A DNA stretch of 64,000 nt from Seriola aureovittata (lineage: Eukaryota > Chordata > Actinopteri > Carangiformes > Carangidae), in the NCBI RefSeq assembly GCF_021018895.1, contig NC_079371.1:9317501-9381500 (forward strand), given 5' to 3'. The position numbers were made by a program, and so were the translations under genes. The notes beneath the pieces were generated by a model. That model made no database searches. It saw only the letters and a list, made by a program, of their open reading frames with translations, and was not told where the DNA came from. Each line of letters begins with the position of its first letter. Within the stretch, counting starts at the first letter, position 1. Of this stretch, positions 49,401 to 60,025 are shown in pieces.

Positions 49401-50658
49401 TTACAGAGGGCAGAGAGTGTCTCAGCCCCCCATACCACCCAGAGACGTTCCTTAGATCTGGAAACGCATATGGAAATCATGTGAGACTTTTATTTCTCAG
49501 GTTTTTCATCACAGTTATGTCATGTTCGGCCATGTTTGATTTACATGTACTCTTTCTTCCTTTATTTAGATCACAACAAAGTCTTGGTAAGTAATGTTAC
49601 AGCTCATCTGTGTCATTATACAGCGACTGATTAAATAAGTCAACATTAACATCTACTTAAAGAAAGGGTTCCATCAAAACGTCATCACCATGAGTGGCCG
49701 CAAACTAAAGAAGACTTTGACCAAAATGACTTTGTTCCAAAGGATAAGCCTCAACAGGTAAACTACCTGCTACTTAATACAAATATTCTGTCAAGTGAAT
49801 GAAATCTTTGATCACTGAACTCTCCTGGCAGACCTACTGTGAAGAGGACTGGTACATTGGGGCGTGTAATCGAGCAGATGCTGAGCACGCCTTACACCTG
49901 GTGAACAAGGTATCTCTATACAAAATGAATTATAAATGAATCTGAATATATCTAAAGCTTAAAAAATTAGTTTGACATTTTGGGAAGTAAAACTTTTTCA
50001 CTTTCTTGGTGGAAGTTGGAAGAGAAGATCATTACCACTTTCATCTCTATGTATAATCTGCCAATCAGGACCTGTAAAGCTCACTAATTAATATGTTGTA
50101 TCTTGTTTGTTTAACCCATATAAAAACCAAACAGCAGCTTTGTAAAAGGTTATGTGAAGAACAATTTCTTGGCCAGGGCACAGAGAAAACGAATAAGTGT
50201 ATTTCCCAAACTGTCAAACAATGCCATTAAACGAGTCTTGTTTTTGTAATTGCTGACATTAGGATGGGGCGTTTTTGGTACGTGACTGCTCCAACATCAC
50301 CAACAGTGAACCCTTGGTACTGGCTGTATATCACGAGAAGAAGGTTTACAATGTAAAAATTCGGTTCATTGAGAGCACCAGCAAGTACGCCCTGGGAACG
50401 GGACAACGATCAAAGGATGTGAGTGGACGAACTGATGAAGCTAAGTCAACAAGCACTCTCTCCAGCAATTATATATACTGTCCCTAACATCTTCTTTCTC
50501 CTCAGATGTTTGACTCTGTGGGAGACATCATCAAGTTTCACACCATCTTCCCAATAATACTCATCAGTGGGAGAAATATATCCGGGAGCAAATACCCAGA
50601 AAACTGTGTATTGACGTGTCCCATAACAAAGAGGGATGTTCACCAGCTCCTGCAATAA
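44845..50658 (+). CDS. clnk: Cytokine-dependent hematopoietic cell linker (SH2 adaptor), exons recognised
   Basis: CLNK/MIST is a cytosolic SLP-76-family adaptor in immunoreceptor signalling. Recognised exons: 44845-44998 (EPEYDVVDD, then [15 protein letters not shown], matching mammalian 'ILPARPIKESEYA'), 47094-47148 ([10 protein letters not shown]), 48328-48378, 48453-48487, 48588-48598, 48678-48714 ([12 protein letters not shown]), 48743-48761, 49055-49079, about 49294-49318, 49570-49586, 49663-49757, 49832-49909, 50263-50418 and 50506-50658 (stop TAA). Phases agree from 47094 onward if a variant splice is used at 49294-49318. The last three exons form a C-terminal SH2 domain with the phosphotyrosine-binding FLVRDCS. 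A candidate exon 46091-46144 fits phase 0-0, but the link to 44998 (phase 1) is missing, so an exon is unaccounted for. About 320 residues are assembled, against roughly 430 in mammals; the N-terminus is unresolved. The SH2 part is certain, the linker micro-exons less so. Confidence 0.85.
46091..46144 (+). other. clnk: Candidate clnk linker exon
   Basis: Lies between acceptor 'gtctgctgctgcag' and donor accaaag|gtgtta. Read in phase 0 it is open ([18 protein letters not shown]) and leads in phase into the exon at 47094. No direct protein similarity was recognised. Confidence 0.35.
46351..46399. repeat. (C)n(AC)n compound microsatellite
   Basis: Eighteen C followed by about 16 AC units, within a clnk intron. 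Confidence 0.95.
46830..47078 (+). mobile_element. LINE 3' end (L2-like) in a clnk intron
   Basis: A frame ends [12 protein letters not shown] followed by a stop, the usual C-terminal peptide (FKs.LKTHLF) of L2/CR1-type LINEs. About 150 bp later comes 'gagtgatatataaatatact' with 'ttattagaattattatc', resembling the L2-type 3' end with its TTAT tail. Only the 3' end is present. Confidence 0.55.
47150..48320 (+). other. clnk: clnk intron, nothing else recognised
   Basis: Intron between the exons at 47094-47148 and 48328-48378. It is AT-rich with no domain-bearing frame. Confidence 0.45.
49294..49318 (+). other. clnk: Ambiguous clnk micro-exon with competing splice sites
   Basis: Using acceptor 'ttttaacag' and donor 'gtaaga' in the required phase puts a TAG as the last codon. 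Starting 4 nt later (after 'gcag', 49298-49318) or ending 4 nt earlier (before 'gtaggt', 49294-49314) keeps the frame open with 21 nt. Which is used cannot be told from sequence. Confidence 0.4.
49832..49909 (+). other. clnk: clnk SH2 exon 1
   Basis: 26 codons in phase 0-0 encode the start of the SH2 domain, [17 protein letters not shown], with the usual W-Y-x-G entry. Donor AACAAG|gtatct. Confidence 0.9.
49960..50225. mobile_element. R1 TIR element, internally deleted copy in a clnk intron
   Basis: Left end 'gtttgacattttgggaagta', right end 'gtgtatttcccaaactgtca', inverse to one another. The interior phrases 'ctgtaaagctcactaattaa' and 'atttcttggccaggg' are those of R1 (23138-23963). It sits between the first and second SH2 exons. 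Confidence 0.7.
50263..50418 (+). other. clnk: clnk SH2 exon 2 (phosphotyrosine pocket)
   Basis: 52 codons, phase 0-0. Contains [10 protein letters not shown], whose arginine is the invariant phosphotyrosine-binding residue of SH2 domains, then [10 protein letters not shown]. Donor AAAGGAT|gtgagt. Confidence 0.95.
50506..50658 (+). other. clnk: clnk last coding exon
   Basis: 50 codons plus TAA complete the SH2 domain ([19 protein letters not shown]) and a short tail. Acceptor 'tctttctcctcag'. The polyadenylation signal AATAAA lies at 50746-50751. Confidence 0.93.
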
Positions 50659-50745
50659 CACATGCGCTATTCCAGCAAAGACAAGTTCATCATGAGCATT
50701 AAAAGCTGACTGCAGATGCAACGTGCAAGAGTGTTTGATTGTATC

Positions 50746-50751
50746 AATAAA
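50746..50751 (+). terminator. clnk: clnk polyadenylation signal
   Basis: AATAAA 88 nt after the stop codon, the first good hexamer downstream. Confidence 0.6.
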
Positions 50752-50765
50752 AAATGCATTTGATC

Positions 50766-50830
50766 TTGGGCTGCAACTATAACTTTTATTTTTTATTGTC
50801 AATTAATCTTTTGGTTATTTTTTTATATGA
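50766..50830. repeat. Dispersed repeat R5, short copy 2
   Basis: 'gggctgcaactataactttt' and 'attgtcaattaatcttttgg' match the start of the common fish 'gggctgcaactaacgatta' repeat. Confidence 0.55.
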
Positions 50831-50834
50831 GAAT

Positions 50835-53200
<2,366 letters not shown>

Positions 53201-53204
53201 CACT

Positions 53205-53560
53205 ACAGTCGCTCTAAAGTGTACTCATAGAACAGTAGTGTACTTACTCTAGTTTCATACCTGATTACATTTACTCAAGTGCTGTACTTGACAAATAAAT
53301 TATGTATTATTTTTACTAATTAAGCTAACCAGCAGGAGATAGTTAAAATTAGCCGCACATTTACCTGCTGCAACATTAGTGATGCTAACACATTAATAAA
53401 TCAATAATTAACATCCCAAAATTTTTTTTTTTTTGAAAAGGACCATTATGCATGGTGAGTGTTTTTTAATTTTGGTACTTAACGTACAGTATATTCTGAA
53501 GCTAGAAGCAGAGAATTGCTAGAGTTTGGTATTACTATGTCTTCCACCACTGTTTGTGAT
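53205..53560. repeat. Dispersed 'aagtactt' repeat, copy 4
   Basis: 'gtagtgtacttactctagtt', 'acatttactcaagtgctgta' and 'tgtcttccaccactg' are diagnostic phrases of the family at 3345-3560. Confidence 0.65.
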
Positions 53561-53564
53561 TAAG

Positions 53565-55070
53565 TTCTAACAAACACATGCCAATCTAAAACAAGATTCT
53601 TCCTTGACCATGATATTATCTAAATGAAAATTAAGGACATTTTGTTTGTTAATTCTAACATTTTATTAATTAACTGGAGCCTGAATGTCTTTTCAATCTT
53701 CTGACAAAGATAATTGCTCATTTTTGAGATTATCTCAATGTGTTAAGAAACGTGTTGACCTACTATAAGAAACATCTTACTGTGACCATGAACCCTTTGT
53801 GATGTAGTTATGTTGAACAAAACAGATAAAGCCATAAAAATCGTGATCATATTTACTTTGTTTTAAATGAAAAAGGTGTTACACAATAGTTTATAAAAGC
53901 ATGGGGAACACAATAATGATAAACACTGAATTTAGTAAAACCAAGAACAGTTTAAACTGCAACATGAATAATTCTCACACAAATAAGGAGTGAATGAAAG
54001 GCAAAGTAAAGTATCAAAAAAAACAAACAGTCAAACACCTTTAAAATGATTATATATAACAAAGACTGCGCAGCAGCTTCAAACACTGCAATGTAAGAAA
54101 AGAAAAGCACAACATAACTGCTGTTGCAGAAGAGGCAGTGGAATGTTAACCATCCCCTACTGATTAGGAACACCAGTCATCACGTTTTGTTTTCATAGGT
54201 ATATACACAATAAAATCTGTGGGTGACCAAAAAGTATATACACAATAAAAACTATGGGCAACCAAAACCTATAAATTTAATCATAGGTCTAGCACCTCAT
54301 ACATCATGATTACATTATAAACAAGAAGACACAGGTGTCATAATGCTGCTGTTAAGAAGAGAAACAGATCTGCAAAGTATAAGGACAGAAGGTTGCTTAT
54401 GTCCTTTTCATGATTTTTGAAAAATATACAATAGTTTTTAACAGGTTGTAAGCTGGGTTTTGTTTAAGGGTCCTCGTTTTTTTCTGAATTATGGCAACAT
54501 TGCAAACTGTACGACACAAAGACAAACAATGATCCAAGAGGATTTCATGGAATTAACACTGGTTTCTAGGGCTGTAGCTCAAATAGTCACAAACATCTGT
54601 AATTAATTACTCATCAGATCCATGAAAAACATATGTGGTAGAAATAATAAAAAGTATACAGTAATGCTCAAGTTCAGGTTAAAATAAGACTGAACAATAT
54701 TTTTTTAAAAAATCACCATGATTATTTAAGACTACTTTTGCCCTTTAAGCTCTCTGGCAGCGTTTTAAACAGATAAATAGCCATTAATAAGTTCATCTTT
54801 CTCATTCATCAGTATTAGAGTTTATTAGGCTCTAGCCTCACAGAAACCAAAAATAACAGTGCATTCAGGCACTCCTGGTCTAATGGTAACGCAAAAAACA
54901 TTCAAGTTTATCAATGGCCAGCAAAGTACTGTTGGGAAAAGTTTACAGTACAACTGTGACATTTCACTTCTCACAACATACAACGGACAACTTGCAAACC
55001 TCCATTTCTTATATTCAATATTGTAACAAGTGCTGGTGTTTATGCCTAGCTTTCCCTATTTACACCTGCA
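53565..55070. other. Noncoding region between clnk and znf518b
   Basis: May include distal znf518b 3' UTR, since that gene reads leftward. A 35-bp near-perfect tandem repeat lies at 54199-54268. No gene was recognised. Confidence 0.4.
54199..54268. repeat. 35-bp tandem duplication
   Basis: Two adjacent units begin 'gtatatacacaataaaa' (54199 and 54234) and differ at a few positions. Confidence 0.8.
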
Positions 55071-55076
55071 TCCACC

Positions 55077-55270
55077 TTTTCATTACGACTGAAGCCAATC
55101 CCAGCTGACACTGGGGAAAAAGATGAAGTATACCCTGGACAAGTGGCCAGTCTATCACAGGGCTGACTTATAGAGACAAACAATTAACCAAACCTGCATG
55201 TTTTGGACTTGCCTAGAGGAAACCCATGCAGAGATGGGGAGAACGTGCAAATTCCACACACAGGTGTGAA
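55077..55270. repeat. Dispersed fish repeat (tandem 'ccctggacaagtggccagtc' type)
   Basis: 'ccaatcccagctgacactgg', 'gtataccctggacaagtggc' and 'atggggagaacgtgcaaatt' are in the order known from a very abundant fish repeat, recognised from memory. Confidence 0.7.
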
Positions 55271-55274
55271 GTAT

Positions 55275-56149
55275 TTACAACTAGCAGTGGCTTTTTCATT
55301 GGCCCAATTCATTTGATGAACTTACCAGTGACTGATGACCATCTGAAAAACACAACAGTCATGTAATACTTCCCAAATATGAGTTTGCAAGGAGTGCCTG
55401 AACACACCACCAAACAAGTGACCAACCCAGTAAAACACTGTGATCTCTAAGAAAGCCACATTTCTCAGGTCAAACTTGGAGAAGCCTTTGAAATGTGTCC
55501 CAGTTATCAGCGTTGAAATGTATACTTTTTGGATGCAACTCTTGAATTGCCACATAAGTGTCTACACAACTACCTACCAACACAACAAACAAAGAAACCA
55601 CTGATTTTTCCATCATTAATATTGGCAAAATCAATGGCTTTATTTATATTATAAATGGCACTGTTTTTATTCTGAATGCATCTTTGATAAACTCAGGTGT
55701 GCTGCACATATTGCATCTACTTGAGCTTGCATTTTAAATGGGACCAAATAAACCGTGAAACCTTACTGATGCAAACAAAACAGAAATAAAAAAGACATCA
55801 TTTTAAATAAACAGCATGCGTTAATGCCTTAACTCTGGCAGATCTACTGGTTTCTCAAACTTCTTTAACAGTTTTTAACATCTGTGTATTACTGACGGCA
55901 ATCTACTACAGCAGATGGTCCATATTCAATGAAAAAGCAGTCAAAACTGCATTGCACTTGAATAATCCGTATCCCATGCCTATATAGACAAACATATAAC
56001 AATGTTCAGTGATAAATCTAATGCTCACAAAAGAAAACAACTGCCTCAATATTGTGTCAGTTTTTTTTAAGTCAGCATATTCCCATTGTAATACTAGTTA
56101 TTTCCAAATAAATGTACACTTCTTTCCATTGATGCGTTGTCCAATAAAT
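55275..56149 (-). other. znf518b: Probable znf518b 3' UTR
   Basis: AT-rich sequence directly downstream (leftward) of the znf518b stop. A TTTATT on the plus strand near 55639 could be its polyadenylation signal. The extent is inferred. Confidence 0.4.
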
Positions 56150-58624
56150 TCATGGAAAGACTCTGACAGTGCACCCCATCACTTCATATTTCTGTCCCAT
56201 CACTTTGCTCAGCCTCATTTTTAAGATTTGGCACTTTGGAACCACCTCAGAGGCTCCTGTGTCAGCGAAAGTGTCTGCTCTCGCTCCCTGTACAGGGGAC
56301 CGGGGCTTTGGGTGATTGAGTACCACTACGGGCTGGTTGGGGCCTGGTCGTTTCACCAGCTGGTCCACCTTCAGCGGCATCGGGTAAATAACTGCACAAT
56401 CAGTTACACTGCCCATAGGTAAATGTGTCTTACATTTGGATATTCTAAGTTTCAGTCCTTTCTTACTTTTTTTCCACATGCCTACTTGTACCCTTTTCAG
56501 AGAGACAGTGAGGAACTTTGAGGAGATGTCATGCTCACTTTTTGCCATTTGCTGTAGAGGATCTATTTTAGAAGCAGATTCCTGATCTGTTGAAGATTTA
56601 GAATCAGGTGTGTGACTGCATTTATTATCATCTTTTGGCGTAGTGCTCTTTGTTTCCTTCTTGACATGGAAGTGGTTGTTAATCAGTGCAGGAGGATGCT
56701 GGATCCCTTTATCATACTCCTCTACTTTTACAGAGTCAGTGGTCTGCTCTCTCGGTAAAGGATCACAGATGAAGGATCCATCTTTTGCGGGAATCGGAGC
56801 GCAGTACCCTGATTTCGGTGCCTCCTTCACCTGTTCTGTGTTGTTTGTCATCTTGATGTGATCTTGAGGTGTAGTGCCAGAACTGTCACTTTTATCCATC
56901 ACTATGCCACGCAGAGCCATTACAAGAGGCTGAATGGAGCCTTGGGCCTCCTCTGGTTGTTGACTTAAAGAGAACACAGATGAAATTACTGGAAAACCCT
57001 CAGGTTCTGGCATGTCTACTTCTCCTGCTCTCTCAATGGTTCTGACTGGGGTCCAAGCTGAAATCTTTGAATTTAAATGATTACAAAGCAAAGGGGCTTT
57101 GACGGTTGAGGGCTCATTTAGAGTCCTGAGTGTTGGGAAAGATTGATTTGTGACAACATTATCCTTACATGCCGAAATCGCTGGCGGTCTCACTTGGACA
57201 GCTGCAGCTGAGGGAACACTCAAGGAAAGAGAAGCTGATTTCAGACTTTGCTGGTTAGAGCTCACTGCATCTTTCATTGTTTTTGAAGCAATGTTGTTCC
57301 TGTGGCGGATCTCCCCGGGTTCCAGCTTCACAGCCATCGACACATCTCTGGGGATGTTTTTTGTGTCACTTGCTCTCCGGGCTAAGATACTCTGGGAATG
57401 CTCTGGAATTAAATTCTTCCTCTCCTCCACTGCTCTCTGAGAAACACCAGTTGCCATGTTGTCTGGATGCAGGGTGCTAGACAACCTGTTGGCAACCCTG
57501 GTGGTGATAACAGTCGGAGGAGCTGCATTATGATTTACAGCTTCTCTTGTTGCAACTCTGATCCCACTATTTCCGTCTCTTACAGGATTGAGGATACTTT
57601 TGGGAAGCTTGTTTGGAATGACTGTGTTGCACTCCAAGTTGATTATTTCTTGTGATGGTCTTTTGAATCCACTCTTTTCTTTGCTTCCTTGATTCGGAAG
57701 GTTTTTGGAAATACTGACTGGGACAACAGCAGGACGCTCCACATTCACTGTCTTTGTTTCACACTGTTTCCTGTTGACTGTGCACATCCCCATACTCAGA
57801 GACTTCACTGTGTTTGGATGATTTAGTGTAGATGATAATGGCTTCCCCATAGCAGTGTTTTGAGAGACTGTGGTCCTTGTGTCTTTTATCACAGACTCAT
57901 TTTCTTGTTGAGTGACGAGCCTCAATTTAAGCTCCTTTGTCCCATTAACAGTTTTCACCTCAACAAGTTCAACCAAGCAGCCAGCAGGGATTGTTACTTC
58001 CTCTGGAAGAGAAACTGTTAGCGCCCTGTTGTGCTGAATGAGTCCACTCAAAGGGGACAAACGTTCTGTATTTCCATTCGTGCCATTTGATACATTTGTG
58101 TCCAGTGTTTTCCCCCTCTGTTCATCTTTGCCCAGTCTGACTGCAGGTGCACTCAGGGTGGGTATTGTCACCCGGACAGCTGGTCGAACTGATGACGGAT
58201 CAGCGGTGGGCACACTTGGTAAGGCACTGGAGACAGGCACATGAGAAGTTTTAGCCATGCCAGGCTTAGCAGGTCCTTGACTAATGCTTTTACTATGCAG
58301 ACGCTCAATGTGCTTCACAAGGCACAGCCTCCTCATATAGCCCTGTCCACAGTGAGGACATTTGAATGGATATTTTGCAGTATGTTGTTTCAGGTGTGCA
58401 TTTAACTCTGCCTCACTGAATGAGACATTGTTGCAATAAAAACAGTAAAATCTTGTCCCCATGTGTTCAATCATATGCTTCTTAAACACTGCAGCGTCTG
58501 CAGAAGCAAATCCACATTTCTCACAATACATCACATTTGAAGTGCTTAATACACGATCCAAGGGCAAGTTCTGATGTCCACCATTCACAGATGATGGGAT
58601 GCTTTGATAACCGACAGGTTTCAT
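56150..58624 (-). CDS. znf518b: Zinc finger protein 518B-like
   Basis: A nuclear C2H2 zinc-finger protein; the ZNF518 family is linked to histone-methyltransferase (G9a/EHMT2) regulation, from memory. The 824-residue intronless frame carries three adjacent fingers: C34-C37-H50-H54, C61-C64-H77-H81 and C89-C92-H105-H110. A long low-complexity Ser/Thr/Pro-rich body follows. Three blocks tie it to ZNF518B: IPAGCLVELVEVKTVNGTKE (about residue 210), PVISSVFSLS, and DQLVKRP..NQPVVVLNHP near the C-terminus. The start is ATG 58624; the frame extends upstream only to a TTG at 58675. Mammalian ZNF518B is longer (about 1070) and ends with another finger; here translation stops shortly after LKMRLSKVMGQKYEV, and no finger is visible downstream. 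On human chromosome 4 it also neighbours CLNK, supporting orthology. Confidence 0.88.
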   Translation of the reverse strand: MKPVGYQSIPSSVNGGHQNLPLDRVLSTSNVMYCEKCGFASADAAVFKKHMIEHMGTRFYCFYCNNVSFSEAELNAHLKQHTAKYPFKCPHCGQGYMRRLCLVKHIERLHSKSISQGPAKPGMAKTSHVPVSSALPSVPTADPSSVRPAVRVTIPTLSAPAVRLGKDEQRGKTLDTNVSNGTNGNTERLSPLSGLIQHNRALTVSLPEEVTIPAGCLVELVEVKTVNGTKELKLRLVTQQENESVIKDTRTTVSQNTAMGKPLSSTLNHPNTVKSLSMGMCTVNRKQCETKTVNVERPAVVPVSISKNLPNQGSKEKSGFKRPSQEIINLECNTVIPNKLPKSILNPVRDGNSGIRVATREAVNHNAAPPTVITTRVANRLSSTLHPDNMATGVSQRAVEERKNLIPEHSQSILARRASDTKNIPRDVSMAVKLEPGEIRHRNNIASKTMKDAVSSNQQSLKSASLSLSVPSAAAVQVRPPAISACKDNVVTNQSFPTLRTLNEPSTVKAPLLCNHLNSKISAWTPVRTIERAGEVDMPEPEGFPVISSVFSLSQQPEEAQGSIQPLVMALRGIVMDKSDSSGTTPQDHIKMTNNTEQVKEAPKSGYCAPIPAKDGSFICDPLPREQTTDSVKVEEYDKGIQHPPALINNHFHVKKETKSTTPKDDNKCSHTPDSKSSTDQESASKIDPLQQMAKSEHDISSKFLTVSLKRVQVGMWKKSKKGLKLRISKCKTHLPMGSVTDCAVIYPMPLKVDQLVKRPGPNQPVVVLNHPKPRSPVQGARADTFADTGASEVVPKCQILKMRLSKVMGQKYEVMGCTVRVFP

Positions 58625-58789
58625 GTTGAACAGTGAGGTCCACTGGTCATCTGGCGGCAGGGTCCCACAAATCAAAGGCTGCAGTTACACAGTGAAATAA
58701 ACATCCATCTTCGCCTGACATCCAGCGTTTACTCGTCAGGGAAGCAAAGGCCGATGAAACCGTGAACTGACAATGGAGTCATCTGCCCC
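58625..58789 (-). other. znf518b: znf518b 5' UTR part of the coding exon
   Basis: On the minus strand a strong acceptor ('cattTGCTTTTCGCAG', plus-strand 58790-58805) starts an exon at 58789 that runs into the coding region. It holds short upstream ORFs. An alternative acceptor ('tgtgtaactgcag') lies just before 58677. Confidence 0.5.
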
Positions 58790-59140
58790 CTGCGAAAAGC
58801 AAATGAGAAAAAAAAAGCGTTAAGAGTCAAAGTGTGAGTGAACCTTACAGGGCACAGTGATGATATTGTAACAAGGCCCATAAAGCCCCTCCCCCCTCAC
58901 ACACAGCTCATGCAGCATTTTCTGCGCCTGCAGCTCTCTCTTCTCCAATTACCGAACTGCAAGCATGACAAAAGACACACAGCGGCCAACTAAACTGCAT
59001 AAAGTCATCTCTAAATTTTCCTGCTGCTGTCCTCCTTTGAACACAAGCAAAAGGCCCTACCTGACCACAACTAGGGGCTCACAAAGACGACGCCCCGCAA
59101 CTGTTTATGTTTGCAACAGAGTCAAATCCCAAACACATAC

Positions 59141-59300
59141 CTGTTTGGAGTGTTGTGTAAATGCGTTTTTATGATCCGTTACATATATTCAAAGTGAATC
59201 GACTGTTTAAAATCCCTTCTCTGGATTTGATACAGACGCTTGTCAACACGACCAACCGAGCCGCTTTCACGTTAGCTTGGCATTAGCCATTCGTATCGAG
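59141..59300 (-). promoter_or_regulatory. znf518b: Probable znf518b noncoding exon 1 and promoter
   Basis: A good minus-strand donor, AAACAG|gtatgt, lies at 59141/59140. The sequence upstream is CpG-containing, with an ETS-type CCGGAA at 59312-59317. The transcription start is not determinable. Confidence 0.4.
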
Positions 59301-59309
59301 CGAAAACAA

Positions 59310-60025
59310 TTCCGGAAATAGCTGCTCCTACATTCAAAATAAGAGTGTGAAATAAAAATAAAACTACTCCAATGCGTTGTATGTTCTAAATTTACTGATA
59401 ACATAAGCTCAATTACCTTTTTGATTCATTTCAATTTCTTTTTATGGTGTTGTACGTTACGAAACAATGTTTTGATACATGTTGCTCTTGGAGTGACGTA
59501 TACTTTTGAAAGTTGAAACCGGAAGTTCACGTTTTATTTTGTTTTTCTTGACAACTGACGAACTGGGCGAAGCGTACGTGCTATTCCTGAAGAAACACAA
59601 CGCAAACGGCTTTTATTTCCTGGGATTTTTTACGCTAAATTCCCAATCTGTTACAAAAACCACGTAAAACTATGATTGGGCATCGACGTTGTCCCGCCCT
59701 CAAACGTGACAACTTCCACCATGACAGTGATCATTTTAAACTCCTCGGTTGCAATTTTCTCATTAAATCACTGAAGGCAACATTTGTACCTGTTTTAGAG
59801 ACAGACAGGAGGACGAGTCATCGCACCAGTTGGTATAAATGTGCCTGGGTTACGTTGAGTTCACCCAATGACACAGGAAGTGGTTTACAGCTTATGAATT
59901 TGAGGTGACAAAGTCAAACCAAAGGCTAAGAGACTGACCAGAGAGAGAGAGAGAGAGAGATAGAGATAAACAACGGCACGTTGTGGATACATCTCATTAA
60001 AATGCGCTAAAAAAAAGATATAAAC
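59310..60025. promoter_or_regulatory. Shared upstream region between znf518b (-) and gsr (+)
   Basis: The two genes diverge. Between them lie CCGGAA (59312-59317), TGACGTA (59494-59500, CRE/ATF-like) and CCGGAAGT (59519-59526, ETS consensus), all typical of housekeeping promoters. A (GA)n run lies at 59940-59960. No TATA box is evident at a clear position. The function is inferred from motifs and gene orientation. Confidence 0.45.

Noticed and set aside
58625..58675. Extending znf518b to 58675
   Set aside because: The codon there is TTG; the first in-frame ATG is 58624.
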